Below, in pieces: positions 41,943 to 49,426 of a stretch of 64,000 bases of DNA. Within the stretch, counting starts at the first letter, position 1. Every line of letters begins with the position of its first letter. The position numbers were made by a program, and so were the translations under genes. This DNA comes from Nibribacter roseus (GTDB lineage: Bacteria; Bacteroidota; Bacteroidia; Cytophagales; Hymenobacteraceae): NCBI RefSeq assembly GCF_042662225.1, contig NZ_JBHSYQ010000003.1:310001-374000 (forward strand), written 5' to 3'. Below the pieces are notes generated by a model, which had not been told where the DNA came from, ran no database searches, and saw nothing but the letters and a program-made list of their open reading frames with translations.

Positions 41943-42298
41943 GTTTCTATGCGTGAAGGTGTGAGCCAAAAGCGATCAATTAGCCTGGCTCACCATTACT
42001 TTAATAACGCTTTAAGCCCTAATCTACGTAATAATGAATTTAATTCTGAATTTTGAGGGAAAGTTTGCCATTGACCCCGCGCTTCGGTAAATACTTATTG
42101 CTATTCTTGAATATTTGCCTGTTCCTTCGTTATCTTTAAAAAATCAACTTTACCTGAGGCTAATTATAGCGAAGCGAGGGCTGCGTTTTAGGCTCCTTTT
42201 CAGGAAAACAGCCCAAAACCATACTTTTGACCCACACTTACGTATGAGGGTTAGCCTCTAAAAAAGGACGAATACCACTTACAAACGAACCCTGAACT
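41943..42298. other. 356-bp divergent intergenic region
   Basis: AT-rich, no supported gene. Holds the promoters of the nucleotidyltransferase and LemA genes and a 36-bp palindrome at 42184-42219. Confidence 0.5.
42184..42219. repeat. 36-bp palindrome family, copy 20
   Basis: GTTTTAGGCTCCTTTTCAGG / AAAACAGCCCAAAAC; 80 bp upstream of the lemA-like gene in a divergent interval. Confidence 0.78.
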
Positions 42299-42877
42299 AT
42301 GAAAAAACTATTGCTTTACTTTTTTGGCTTACTTGTGCTAGTGTCGCAGAGCTCTTGCGGTTATAACACCATGGTAGAACTTGACGAACAGGTATCGGGT
42401 CAGTGGGGTCAGGTGCAAACAGTATATCAACGCCGTGCCGATCTAGTTGGAAATTTAGTAGCTACTGTGAAGGGAGCAGCTAATTTTGAAAAAAGCACAC
42501 TTGAATCTGTTGTACAAGCACGCGCCCAAGCCACTAGTATCAATTTTAATGCTGATGAACTTACTCCAGAGAACATTCAGAAATTCCAAGCGGCACAGTC
42601 ACAGTTAAATGGCTCTCTTTCAAGATTAATAGCTTCCGTAGAGGCTTATCCAGATTTAAAAGCTAACCAAAATTTTGTTGAGCTACAGGCCCAATTGGAG
42701 GGAATGGAAAATAGAATTGCTGTTGAGCGGCAAAAATTCAACCAAGCCGTGCAACAGTACAACACTTACATCCGCTCTTTCCCTAGAAATATGTACGCTG
42801 GCTGGTTTGACTTTGAGAAGAAGGGATATTTTGAGGCCGAGGCCGGTTCCCAAAACGCGCCGAAGGTAGAGTTTTAA
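42299..42877 (+). CDS. LemA family protein
   Basis: 192 aa. N-terminal hydrophobic segment with a lipobox-like SQSSCGYN, then the LemA signature: LDEQVSGQWGQVQTVYQRRADLVGNLV, AQSQLNGSLSRLI, NFVELQAQLEGMENRIAVERQKFN, FPRNMYA. Mostly long helices. First of three genes with two TPM-domain proteins, a common Bacteroidota arrangement whose function is unknown. The stop is followed by a heptamer tract and a 36-bp palindrome before the next gene. Confidence 0.92.
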   Translation: MKKLLLYFFGLLVLVSQSSCGYNTMVELDEQVSGQWGQVQTVYQRRADLVGNLVATVKGAANFEKSTLESVVQARAQATSINFNADELTPENIQKFQAAQSQLNGSLSRLIASVEAYPDLKANQNFVELQAQLEGMENRIAVERQKFNQAVQQYNTYIRSFPRNMYAGWFDFEKKGYFEAEAGSQNAPKVEF

Positions 42878-42883
42878 CGACAC

Positions 42884-42918
42884 AAGACGCTAGACACAAG
42901 ACATTAGATTTAAGATTC
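42884..42918 (+). repeat. Heptamer tract AAGACNN/TAGANNN
   Basis: AAGACGC-TAGACAC-AAGACAT-TAGATTT-AAGATTC, exactly five units of 7. A related inverted AATTAGG-type tract lies at 43020-43050 beyond the palindrome. Confidence 0.7.
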
Positions 42919-42976
42919 TGAAGTTTTGCGCTACTCTCATTTGTAATGCAGGTCTTCCTGCTTTGCTCTAGTGTAT

Positions 42977-43012
42977 GTTTTAGGGCTATTTTCTTAAAAA
43001 CAGCCCTAAAAC
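42977..43012. repeat. 36-bp palindrome family, copy 21
   Basis: GTTTTAGGGCTATTTTCTT / AAAAACAGCCCTAAAAC; arms TTTTAGGGCT/AGCCCTAAAA pair perfectly. Lies between two co-directional genes of the LemA-TPM group. Confidence 0.9.
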
Positions 43013-43057
43013 GCATCCATTTCTAATTCCTAATTTTTAATTTCAAATTAAACCAGG

Positions 43058-43513
43058 ATGCCCCGCGACGTAATCACTGAAACCGACGAAGCCCAAATTG
43101 TGGCAGCCATTCAGGAGGCTGAGGGCAACACCTCAGGTGAAATAAGGGTGCACATTGAAGACACCTGCGAGGGAGAAGTGCTAGACCGAGCCGCACAGGT
43201 GTTTGCGTACCTGCACATGCACCAGACCAAGCTCCGCAACGGCGTTTTGTTTTACGTGGCCATGAAGAGCCATAAGTTTGCCGTTCTAGGCGACGCTGGT
43301 ATTAATGCCGTTGTCCCCAAAGACTTTTGGCAGGAAATAAACAAAGTGGTGATTGCTGAATTCAAGCAGGGTAACTATGCCGATGGACTGAGCAAAGGAA
43401 TAAAAATGGCCGGAGAGCAGCTCAAAAGCTATTTCCCGTACGCCGGCGACCACAAAGACATCAACGAACTATCTGATGATATTTCCTTCGGAAGTTCAAT
43501 GAACGATAAATAA
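43058..43513 (+). CDS. TPM domain-containing protein (cytosolic type)
   Basis: 151 aa without signal peptide or membrane segment. TPM (DUF477) core: IVAAIQEAEGNTSGEIRVHIE, RNGVLFYVAMKSHKFAVLGDAGI, KQGNYADGLSKGIKMAGEQL. TPM domains in plants and bacteria are implicated in phosphatase activity or photosystem repair, but this short form has no assigned role. Stop and next start are 5 nt apart, so it is co-translated with the YgcG-like protein. Confidence 0.88.
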   Translation: MPRDVITETDEAQIVAAIQEAEGNTSGEIRVHIEDTCEGEVLDRAAQVFAYLHMHQTKLRNGVLFYVAMKSHKFAVLGDAGINAVVPKDFWQEINKVVIAEFKQGNYADGLSKGIKMAGEQLKSYFPYAGDHKDINELSDDISFGSSMNDK

Positions 43514-43518
43514 GCAGC

Positions 43519-44319
43519 ATGAGAGATAAGATTTGGCTTTTAGGTGTAGTGCTTTGGCTGTGGTCAGGGGTTGTTACTGCTCAAAACACAAACAAAGACT
43601 TTCCACCCAGGCCCAACCCACCTCGTCTGGTTAACGATCTGGCTGACATATTAAGCCCGCAGGAGGAACAGGCGCTGGAGCAGAAGCTGGTGAATTATAA
43701 TGACAGCACCTCCACTCAAATAGCCATTGTCAATCTCACCTCCATTGGCCCCTATGATATTTCAGATTATGCTTTCAGGCTGGCAGAGCAATGGGGCATT
43801 GGCCAGCAAGGCAAAAACAACGGTATTCTAATCATCACGGCCGTAAATGAACGGAAAGTGTTCATTGCCACCGGCTACGGCATGGAAGGCGTAGTACCCG
43901 ACGCTATTGCCAAACGCATTACCGAGTACACCATTAAACCCGAATATCAGCAAGGCAACTACTACGCCGGCCTAGAAAAAGGCACCAGCTTTATCATAGA
44001 CGTAGCCAGTGGCGAATATAAAGCGGACCCTCGTGCCCGCCAAGGCCAAGGCGAGGGCGGATTCAACATGCTGTGGGTGGTCATTGGCGTCATGATTCTG
44101 ATCTTCATCATTAGCCGTAGGGGCGGTGGTGGCCGGGGCGGCAGACGCGGCGGCATGCGCACCTTAGGTGGGCCATTCTTCCCGCCGGTTATCTTCGGCG
44201 ACTTCTCTGGTGGCCGGGGCGTCTTTGGCGGCGGTGGAGGTTTTGGTGGAGGCGGAGGCGGCTTCGGTGGGTTTGGCGGCGGAAGCTTTGGCGGTGGTGG
44301 CGCCGGCTCCAGCTGGTAA
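43519..44319 (+). CDS. TPM domain-containing membrane protein, YgcG-like
   Basis: 266 aa. Signal peptide (LLGVVLWLWSGVVTAQ), TPM domain (PPRLVNDLADILSPQEEQAL; STQIAIVNLTSIG; WGIGQQGKNNGILIITAV; KVFIATGYGMEG), one transmembrane helix (MLWVVIGVMILIFIISRRGG) and a Gly-rich C-terminus with repeated FGGGG blocks ending GAGSSW. Layout matches YgcG-type proteins: TPM domain in the periplasm, Gly-rich tail inside. Last gene of the LemA-TPM-TPM group. Confidence 0.9.
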   Translation: MRDKIWLLGVVLWLWSGVVTAQNTNKDFPPRPNPPRLVNDLADILSPQEEQALEQKLVNYNDSTSTQIAIVNLTSIGPYDISDYAFRLAEQWGIGQQGKNNGILIITAVNERKVFIATGYGMEGVVPDAIAKRITEYTIKPEYQQGNYYAGLEKGTSFIIDVASGEYKADPRARQGQGEGGFNMLWVVIGVMILIFIISRRGGGGRGGRRGGMRTLGGPFFPPVIFGDFSGGRGVFGGGGGFGGGGGGFGGFGGGSFGGGGAGSSW

Positions 44320-44323
44320 GTCC

Positions 44324-44362
44324 AGTGAACAGTAAGTAGTGAGCAGTAACCAGTAAAGAGTG
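44324..44362 (+). repeat. Heptamer tract AGTRANN
   Basis: AGTGAAC-AGTAAGT-AGTGAGC-AGTAACC-AGTAAAG-AGTG, five exact 7-bp steps starting 5 nt after the YgcG-like stop. Confidence 0.75.
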
Positions 44363-44451
44363 TTATTGAGCAGTGGTTAAATAGAAATAAACTCGAGGCA
44401 ACGCTCCCACTGTTTACATGTTTACCCTTTGACACGGAGCATAAAAATAGT

Positions 44452-44487
44452 GTTTTGGCTATGTTTTTCGGAAATAAAGGCTAAAAC
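44452..44487. repeat. 36-bp palindrome family, copy 22
   Basis: GTTTTGGCTATGTTTTTCGG / AAATAAAGGCTAAAAC between convergent genes. Confidence 0.72.
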
Positions 44488-44505
44488 GGCATTTCTATAA
44501 AGTTC

Positions 44506-44536
44506 CTATGGCGCGGAAGTAACTTCCGCGCCATAG
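44506..44536. repeat. Perfect 31-bp palindrome, GGCGCGGAAGT type
   Basis: CTATGGCGCGGAAGT - A - ACTTCCGCGCCATAG: 15-bp perfect arms with a single central base. A diverged copy lies at 30553-30583. Confidence 0.85.
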
Positions 44537-44682
44537 TCGGGTCATAAAAGGGAGCGCAAGAGTGAAGTTTTTCTCTTTCTGTTTTCCCTATAAGATTGAG
44601 TTCCGGAGGGGCGGAAGTAGTAGGCTCTCTTCCGCTGAGTAGTTCAAAAAATAGCTCAATTCCCTTAAGCACGCACTACCTA

Positions 44683-44727
44683 AAGCAGCGAGGCCGGAGT
44701 TACTGTGTAACACCGGCCTCGCTGCTT
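44683..44727. terminator. Terminator at the end of the TraB/GumN gene
   Basis: AAGCAGCGAGGCCGG / CCGGCCTCGCTGCTT, a perfect 15-bp stem with a 15-nt loop, 14 bp beyond the minus-strand stop; the T-run is weak. Confidence 0.75.
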
Positions 44728-44740
44728 GTAATAAGTACTC

Positions 44741-45649
44741 TTACAGCACTGGCTCCACCTTATAACCTTGTTGGCGCAGCAGCTCAATTAAACCGGTATC
44801 ACCTGGCAGGTGCGCTGCCCCTACGGCCACAAAAGAGCGAGTCTCCTGCATCTGCCTCAACAAAGGAGTCAACCACTTCTTGTTTCGCTCATCTAGTAGC
44901 AATTCCTGTGAGTCTTCGGGTCCTCTCTGTGAAGCAATTAAGCTATACAACCCTTCCAGGTCTTCTTGCTGATAAAGGTCTAACATCTTACGCATAAGAT
45001 GGCGCTGGCGGTCAAACTGCTTTACGTTGTTTAGCAACTGCGTAGCCTGCGTCTCTAACGTTGACTGATCAAAAAGCGCTATCTGCTCTTGTGGCGTTTC
45101 TAGTACAGAAATATTTTTATGCCATTTCTTTGCCAGATTAAGCAACTCCAAATCATATGACTCAGGGGCGTACCCCAATAGCTTTGGATATAATAAGAGC
45201 TGCCCTAAAAAGCCCGGCTTAATAAACCGGAACTGATCCATATTTTTCTCTAGTGTATCATGCACAAACTGGCTCAGAAGCGAATAATCTTGTGGAGTCA
45301 TTAAAGACTCTATAGATTTGTTCATGCGCATAGCTTTAGAAAGACCACGAGTTAGCTCAGGACTATCTAAATCTACCTCAAAAACAACCGTTTCGGATTT
45401 CATCATCTTTTGTTTTACCTTACCAGGCATAACAAATTCCTCTTTGGGCACCAAGTGAAAGGTTCCGAACAGGTAAGAAGTTTTGATACCTTTTCCGCTC
45501 ACTTTCCAAAGTAACGACTGGGGCTTAGCAACTGGCTCACCGCAAACACCTTTGGCAGGAGACACCAATCCTAGACAAAGGAAAAAGCAAAGAGCTGAGA
45601 AAAAGGCGCTGCTATACGAACTCATTGTTATAAGGTTACAATTCTTCAT
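44741..45649 (-). CDS. TraB/GumN family protein
   Basis: 302 aa from ATG 45649, chosen because the signal segment then has a Lys in its n-region; ATGs at 45682 and 45625 are alternatives. Exported (hydrophobic SSAFFSALCFFLCLGLVSPA). Family signatures: LLWKVSGKGIKTSYLFGTFHLVPKE at the start, VFEVDL, and RSFVAVGAAHLPGDTGLIELLRQQGY at the end, with the paired GxxH and conserved Glu of the TIKI/TraB metalloprotease-like fold. Biological substrate unknown; periplasmic. Confidence 0.9.
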   Translation of the reverse strand: MKNCNLITMSSYSSAFFSALCFFLCLGLVSPAKGVCGEPVAKPQSLLWKVSGKGIKTSYLFGTFHLVPKEEFVMPGKVKQKMMKSETVVFEVDLDSPELTRGLSKAMRMNKSIESLMTPQDYSLLSQFVHDTLEKNMDQFRFIKPGFLGQLLLYPKLLGYAPESYDLELLNLAKKWHKNISVLETPQEQIALFDQSTLETQATQLLNNVKQFDRQRHLMRKMLDLYQQEDLEGLYSLIASQRGPEDSQELLLDERNKKWLTPLLRQMQETRSFVAVGAAHLPGDTGLIELLRQQGYKVEPVL

Positions 45650-45829
45650 CAAAAATATGAGTTTTTTACTTGCGTACCTCAACGTGGAATAGGCTTTTTT
45701 TAAATATATCGAAAAGTTATTTAAAAAGTCTAACTATTTGCAGACAAAGTATTTATATAGTTTCTTTAATATTCTAAAGATCCTGAAGCTTTCTTTACAA
45801 AATACAAATACCTTATTTGACAAAAATTC

Positions 45830-47071
45830 ATGAACCGCACCCATACCTCCTCTGCTCCGTCGGCTAAAATTCTAAATACAGCCGTTATTGTGGCTGCACT
45901 AGGCTATTTTGTAGACATATATGACTTGGTCTTGTTCAGTATAGTGCGCATAGCTAGTTTGCAAGACTTGGGTATAACCTCCCCTGAACGATTATTAGAA
46001 GACGGAGTCAGACTTATAAATATGCAAATGACCGGTATGCTGCTGGGCGGTATTTTATGGGGCATATTAGGCGACAAACGCGGACGTATTTCGGTATTGT
46101 TTGGCTCTATATTCTTGTACTCTTCCGCTAACATAGCCAATGGTTTTGTTTCTGATATTGATACTTATGCCTGGCTTAGATTTATTGCCGGCATTGGTCT
46201 GGCCGGAGAACTGGGAGCGGGCATTACCTTGGTAACGGAGGTGCTACCTAAAGAAAAAAGAGGCTACGGAACAACCATTGTGGCATCGGTGGGCATATCA
46301 GGGGCCATTCTGGCTGGCGTGATAGGCGAATACTTCCACTGGAGAACCGCCTATTTTGTGGGCGGCGGTTTGGGCATGTTGCTGCTCTTGCTCCGCATTG
46401 GCGTGTATGAGTCAGGCATGTTCTCTCGCACCAAAAGCCAAGATGTGTCTAGAGGCAATTTTCTGAGTCTTTTCACCAACCGTACCCGCTTCTTCAAGTA
46501 CCTCAAGTGCATTCTCATTGGCTTGCCCATTTGGTTTGTGGTGGGTGTGCTTATTACTTTTTCGCCAGAAATTAGCCAGACTCTTAACACGGCCGCTCCT
46601 ATTTCCGCAGCTAAGGGAATAGCTTTCTCATACTTCGGGCTTACCCTTGGAGATGTAGCCAGTGGCTTATTAAGTCAGAAACTAAAAAGCCGTAAGCGGG
46701 TCGTAGTGCTGTTTCTGTTCTTGCTCAGTGGCATTATAGCGCTGTACCTTTTGGCACATGGCGCCAGTGAGACTTACTTCTACGCTTTGTGTGTGGCACT
46801 GGGCTTTGGCGGCGGTTACTGGGCAGTTTTTGTGACCATAGCGGCTGAGCAGTTCGGCACCAATATTAGGGCTACGGTTACCACCACCGTACCTAATTTT
46901 GTGCGGGGCGCGGTGGTCATCCTTACGCTCTCTTTCAAATGGCTGCGCGATGATCTGGGCTTATTAGAAACGGCAGCGGTATTGGGAGCAGCTACTATTG
47001 TTATTGCGCTGGCGTCTATACTCACTTTGCCTGAGAGCTTCAGCAAAGACTTAGACTATCATGAGGAGTAG
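45830..47071 (+). CDS. MFS transporter
   Basis: 413 aa with twelve predicted transmembrane helices. Signatures: ALGYFVDIYDLVLFSIVRIA in TM1, GILGDKRGRISVLFGS loop 2-3 motif A, LRFIAGIGLAGELGAGITLVTE (sugar/aromatic-acid-porter-like TM4), and EQFGTNIRATVTTTVPNFVR. Resembles the sialate/aromatic-acid:proton symporter subgroups; substrate not assignable. Monocistronic; a 36-bp palindrome begins 3 nt after the stop. Confidence 0.9.
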   Translation: MNRTHTSSAPSAKILNTAVIVAALGYFVDIYDLVLFSIVRIASLQDLGITSPERLLEDGVRLINMQMTGMLLGGILWGILGDKRGRISVLFGSIFLYSSANIANGFVSDIDTYAWLRFIAGIGLAGELGAGITLVTEVLPKEKRGYGTTIVASVGISGAILAGVIGEYFHWRTAYFVGGGLGMLLLLLRIGVYESGMFSRTKSQDVSRGNFLSLFTNRTRFFKYLKCILIGLPIWFVVGVLITFSPEISQTLNTAAPISAAKGIAFSYFGLTLGDVASGLLSQKLKSRKRVVVLFLFLLSGIIALYLLAHGASETYFYALCVALGFGGGYWAVFVTIAAEQFGTNIRATVTTTVPNFVRGAVVILTLSFKWLRDDLGLLETAAVLGAATIVIALASILTLPESFSKDLDYHEE

Positions 47072-47073
47072 CT

Positions 47074-47109
47074 GTTTTTAGCCTATTTTTGGTAAACTAG
47101 GCCTATAAC
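47074..47109. repeat. 36-bp palindrome family, copy 23
   Basis: GTTTTTAGCCTATTTTTGGT / AAACTAGGCCTATAAC, starts 3 nt after the MFS stop and ends 3 nt before the convergent gene's stop. Confidence 0.8.
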
Positions 47110-47111
47110 GC

Positions 47112-47927
47112 TTATTTATTTTCTTTATTCATTTTAACCCTTACCGGTACAGTGTATTTCACAGATACCTTTTGCCCGCCTTGGCTGCCCGGGGTCCAGA
47201 GGGGCATAGAAAGGACCGCCTTCACACCTTTCTTGGCTAGGTTTTCGTCATTGGTGCGTACCACCTGCACATGACCTACCTTCCCGTCTGGACCAACCAC
47301 AAAGCTAATGATGACCTCACTGCCTTCTTTTAATTGTCTGAAGGTGAAGACAGGATTCAGCTTCCCGTTCAAAAATTTGAACATGGCTTCTTGGCCACCC
47401 GGAAACTGGGGCATTACCTCCAGAGGATAATAGGTTACTTCATCGCCGCTTTCATCAAAGCAGTGGCCTTCTACCAATTCATCCTCAGAATATACATCGT
47501 GCCGTTTTAGTTGAGCATTGGAGTGGTAAGATCTAGTATCGCCCTGCAACTTTCCGTTAGAATAGTTCCTAACCATTTGAAGCTGGCCGTTTTCATACCA
47601 CAGTTCAGCTTTCCGAGTTAACTGGCCTTTGTAATAATAAGCTCTATATTTTATTTGTCCGTTCTGGTACCATGTGGTGGTTAAGCCATCTCTGACAGAA
47701 TCCAGCTTACTATAATTGATTTCCTGATAGGGCAACCCGTTGATATAATAATCTTTTATAATGCCTCTTCCGGTGGAGGGCTCAGTTACCTGCTTCATCC
47801 TATAGTATACCGCCTCCCTTTCCGGAACCTCTTCAAAATTTGAATTCAGAAAAAGAACGGAATCAGTTTGGCTAAGGCAGGTGACGGTGGCGCACAACCA
47901 CAGACATAAGGTTAAAAGTATTTTCAA
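47112..47927 (-). CDS. TonB C-terminal domain protein with MORN-like repeats
   Basis: 271 aa with signal peptide. The middle has MORN-variant (YwqK-like) repeats: DGLTTTWYQNGQIKYRAYY, KGQLTRKAELWYENGQLQMV, NGKLQGDTRSYHSNAQLK. The C-terminus is a TonB/energy-transducer domain (VIISFVVGPDGKVGHVQVVR, LWTPGSQGGQKVSVKYTVPV). It lacks the N-terminal transmembrane anchor and Pro-rich spacer of true TonB, so it is probably a periplasmic protein using this fold, not the main energiser. Confidence 0.85.
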   Translation of the reverse strand: MKILLTLCLWLCATVTCLSQTDSVLFLNSNFEEVPEREAVYYRMKQVTEPSTGRGIIKDYYINGLPYQEINYSKLDSVRDGLTTTWYQNGQIKYRAYYYKGQLTRKAELWYENGQLQMVRNYSNGKLQGDTRSYHSNAQLKRHDVYSEDELVEGHCFDESGDEVTYYPLEVMPQFPGGQEAMFKFLNGKLNPVFTFRQLKEGSEVIISFVVGPDGKVGHVQVVRTNDENLAKKGVKAVLSMPLWTPGSQGGQKVSVKYTVPVRVKMNKENK

Positions 47928-48024
47928 GGCAATGTTTCTTCCTTCACAAATTCTTACGAAGCTTAGGCAATGGCACCTTTTGCTTTATTTTATGTTGTAA
48001 TGAATAGCAAGATAAAGATTAATT

Positions 48025-48336
48025 TTGAGGATGATTCTTTTTAACGAGACAGTAAGTATAGAGAACGCCGTTGCCGCCGAGTGGTTAGAGTGGATGAAAG
48101 AAACCCATATACCAGAGGTAATGGCCACCACTTTTTTTGTAAAATACCAGATAGCCAAAGTAATGGAAGAGGAAGACACCGGCGGCACCACCTTTGCCGT
48201 GCAGTACTTCGCCCGCCATATGGACGACCTGCTAGAGTACCACCGCGACCATGATCAGAATATGCAGGCAAAAATGCAAGCTAAATACGCCGGCAAATAC
48301 GCCGCTTTCAGAACCGTACTGGAAGTCATTGAATAA
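48025..48336 (+). CDS. DUF4286 family protein
   Basis: 103 aa (MILFNETVSIENAVAAEWLE). Matches DUF4286: WLEWMKETHIPEVMATTFF, then TTFAVQYFARHMDDLLEYHRDH. A ferredoxin-like alpha/beta dimeric fold is likely; function unknown. Common in Bacteroidota as a lone small gene. The TAA stop runs straight into an ATGANNA heptamer tract. Confidence 0.88.
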   Translation: MRMILFNETVSIENAVAAEWLEWMKETHIPEVMATTFFVKYQIAKVMEEEDTGGTTFAVQYFARHMDDLLEYHRDHDQNMQAKMQAKYAGKYAAFRTVLEVIE

Positions 48337-48370
48337 TGATCAATGAGTAATGAAAAATGATTAATGAATC
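48336..48370 (+). repeat. Heptamer tract ATGANNA (left member)
   Basis: ATGATCA-ATGAGTA-ATGAAAA-ATGATTA-ATGAATC, five units of 7, beginning at the last base of the DUF4286 stop. Inverted partner at 48460-48500. Confidence 0.8.
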
Positions 48371-48376
48371 ATAAAT

Positions 48377-48416
48377 AAAACAGCCCGAAATCGCTTTTGC
48401 GATTTCGGGCTGTTTT
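48377..48416. terminator. Terminator overlapping palindrome copy 24
   Basis: AAAACAGCCCGAAATCGC - TTTT - complement: perfect 18-bp stem with T-tract on both sides. Its right arm is the left arm of the 36-mer at 48401. Confidence 0.92.
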
Positions 48417-48436
48417 CGTAAAAAGAGGCTTAAAAC
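48401..48436. repeat. 36-bp palindrome family, copy 24
   Basis: GATTTCGGGCTGTTTTCGTA / AAAAGAGGCTTAAAAC; fused to a terminator and nested inside inverted ATGANNA tracts. Confidence 0.75.
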
Positions 48437-48459
48437 ACGTTTACTGTTCTACTACCTCA

Positions 48460-48500
48460 ATTCATTAATCATTTGTTAATGTCATTACTCATCCATCATT
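48460..48500 (-). repeat. Heptamer tract ATGANNA (right, inverted member)
   Basis: On the minus strand ATGATGG-ATGAGTA-ATGACAT, then AATGATTAATGAAT. Nearly identical to the left member. It overlaps the stop codon of the GNAT gene. Confidence 0.75.
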
Positions 48501-48975
48501 CAAAAGCCTGTAGTTGGGCTTTGCTAAGGTTACAGTTGGTCCATTCCTCATCTAAATTTGCGCCAATAGAGCGGTAGAAATTAATGGCGGGGCCATTCCA
48601 TTCCAGCACCTGCCACTTCATGCGTTGGTAGTTTCCTTCTTTGGCGGCCTCTACCACTGCCCTGAACAACAAACGGCCAATGCCTCTCCGGCGGTGCCGC
48701 TCTGTTACCACAATATCTTCTAAGAACAGCATTTTGCCTTTCCAGGTGGAGTAGGCGGTGTAGTACAGGGCAATGGCCACAATGCCTTCCTCGGCAGAAT
48801 CAGCCACATAGAATTCAAAAATAGATTTATCGCCGAAACCATCGCGCCGCATGTCTTCAATGGTATTGGTCACTTCATCAGGGGCTTTTTCGTACACGGC
48901 CAGTTCTACAATTAGGGCGTGTACTTGGGGCAGGTCGGCCTCGGTGCCTTTTCTAATGGTAACGGTTAAGCTCAT
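48496..48975 (-). CDS. GNAT family N-acetyltransferase
   Basis: 159 aa. GNAT core: RKGTEADLPQVHALIVELAVYEKAP, LFLEDIVVTERHRRRGIGRLL (acetyl-CoA pyrophosphate-binding RRRGIG loop) and KWQVLEWNGPAINFYRSIGA. The pattern with YEKAPDEV and NGPAINFY matches the spermidine/spermine N1-acetyltransferase-like subgroup, though substrates of bacterial members vary. Cytosolic. Terminal codons lie in a repeat tract. Confidence 0.9.
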   Translation of the reverse strand: MSLTVTIRKGTEADLPQVHALIVELAVYEKAPDEVTNTIEDMRRDGFGDKSIFEFYVADSAEEGIVAIALYYTAYSTWKGKMLFLEDIVVTERHRRRGIGRLLFRAVVEAAKEGNYQRMKWQVLEWNGPAINFYRSIGANLDEEWTNCNLSKAQLQAFE

Positions 48976-49426
48976 ATGTTCTCTAAACTAAATCAACTAC
49001 AGGTTTCAAGCTGGCTAGAAGTTAGTCGCGCTTTGAATCACGTTTCTGCTGTTTCTCGGCCCGCTTCTCTTTTAACGATTTGGTGGCTTCTTTTTTGCCA
49101 CTTTCTTTTGAGGGTGATTTTCCTTTTGCCATAACGGTACCGGTTTAGTTGAATTTACTCAATATACAAAACTATTCATGCAGGGCAACAGGCCCCGCCC
49201 CTAAATTTACCAGAATCACCTACCGCACCTCATTCTTTTTACCCTCCCTTTTCCTACCACTCACCTTAAAAATCTGCTCTCTGGCTTTTCTGCTTCATTT
49301 TTACAATGCTCCGGCTGCTATCATTGCCTCTCAATTACCGAAGCTCACTTTGGGACTTGCCTCCACTGAATCAAAACACCTACCTCTAATAGAGCTGACA
49401 ATTTCACCATAAATTTTGTACAACCT
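48976..49426. other. 451-bp divergent intergenic region
   Basis: Contains only the 36-aa gene at 49022-49132; the rest (49133-49426) shows no supported gene, repeat or clear promoter. The 87-codon frame on the plus strand here is not protein-like. Confidence 0.4.
49022..49132 (-). CDS. Small Lys-rich conserved-type protein
   Basis: 36 aa, read directly: starts MAKGKSPSKESGKKEATKSL and ends in RDSKRD. Composition is almost entirely Lys, Ser, Glu, Arg and Gln, with no hydrophobic core, so it is probably disordered and nucleic-acid or ribosome associated. Proteins with this look are annotated in related Bacteroidota, which together with the tidy start (ATG) and TAA stop makes it likely real. 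It lies 46 bp upstream of the GNAT gene in the same direction. Confidence 0.6.
   Translation of the reverse strand: MAKGKSPSKESGKKEATKSLKEKRAEKQQKRDSKRD

Larger units (their letters stand above)
44320..44740. other. 421-bp convergent intergenic region
   Basis: No gene. Holds a heptamer tract (44324-44362), a 36-bp palindrome (44452), a perfect 15-bp-arm palindrome (44506-44536) with a weaker GGCGGAAGTAGT copy near 44610, and a strong terminator (44683-44727). Confidence 0.55.

Noticed and set aside
43962..44319. Minus-strand Pro-rich frame opposite the Gly-rich tail of the YgcG-like protein
   Set aside because: Mirror image of the Gly codons (GGN/NCC) in the TPM protein; no independent evidence.
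49149..49412. 87-codon plus-strand frame upstream of the membrane protein gene
   Set aside because: Random-looking composition, no recognisable domain, and an AT-rich promoter-like setting.
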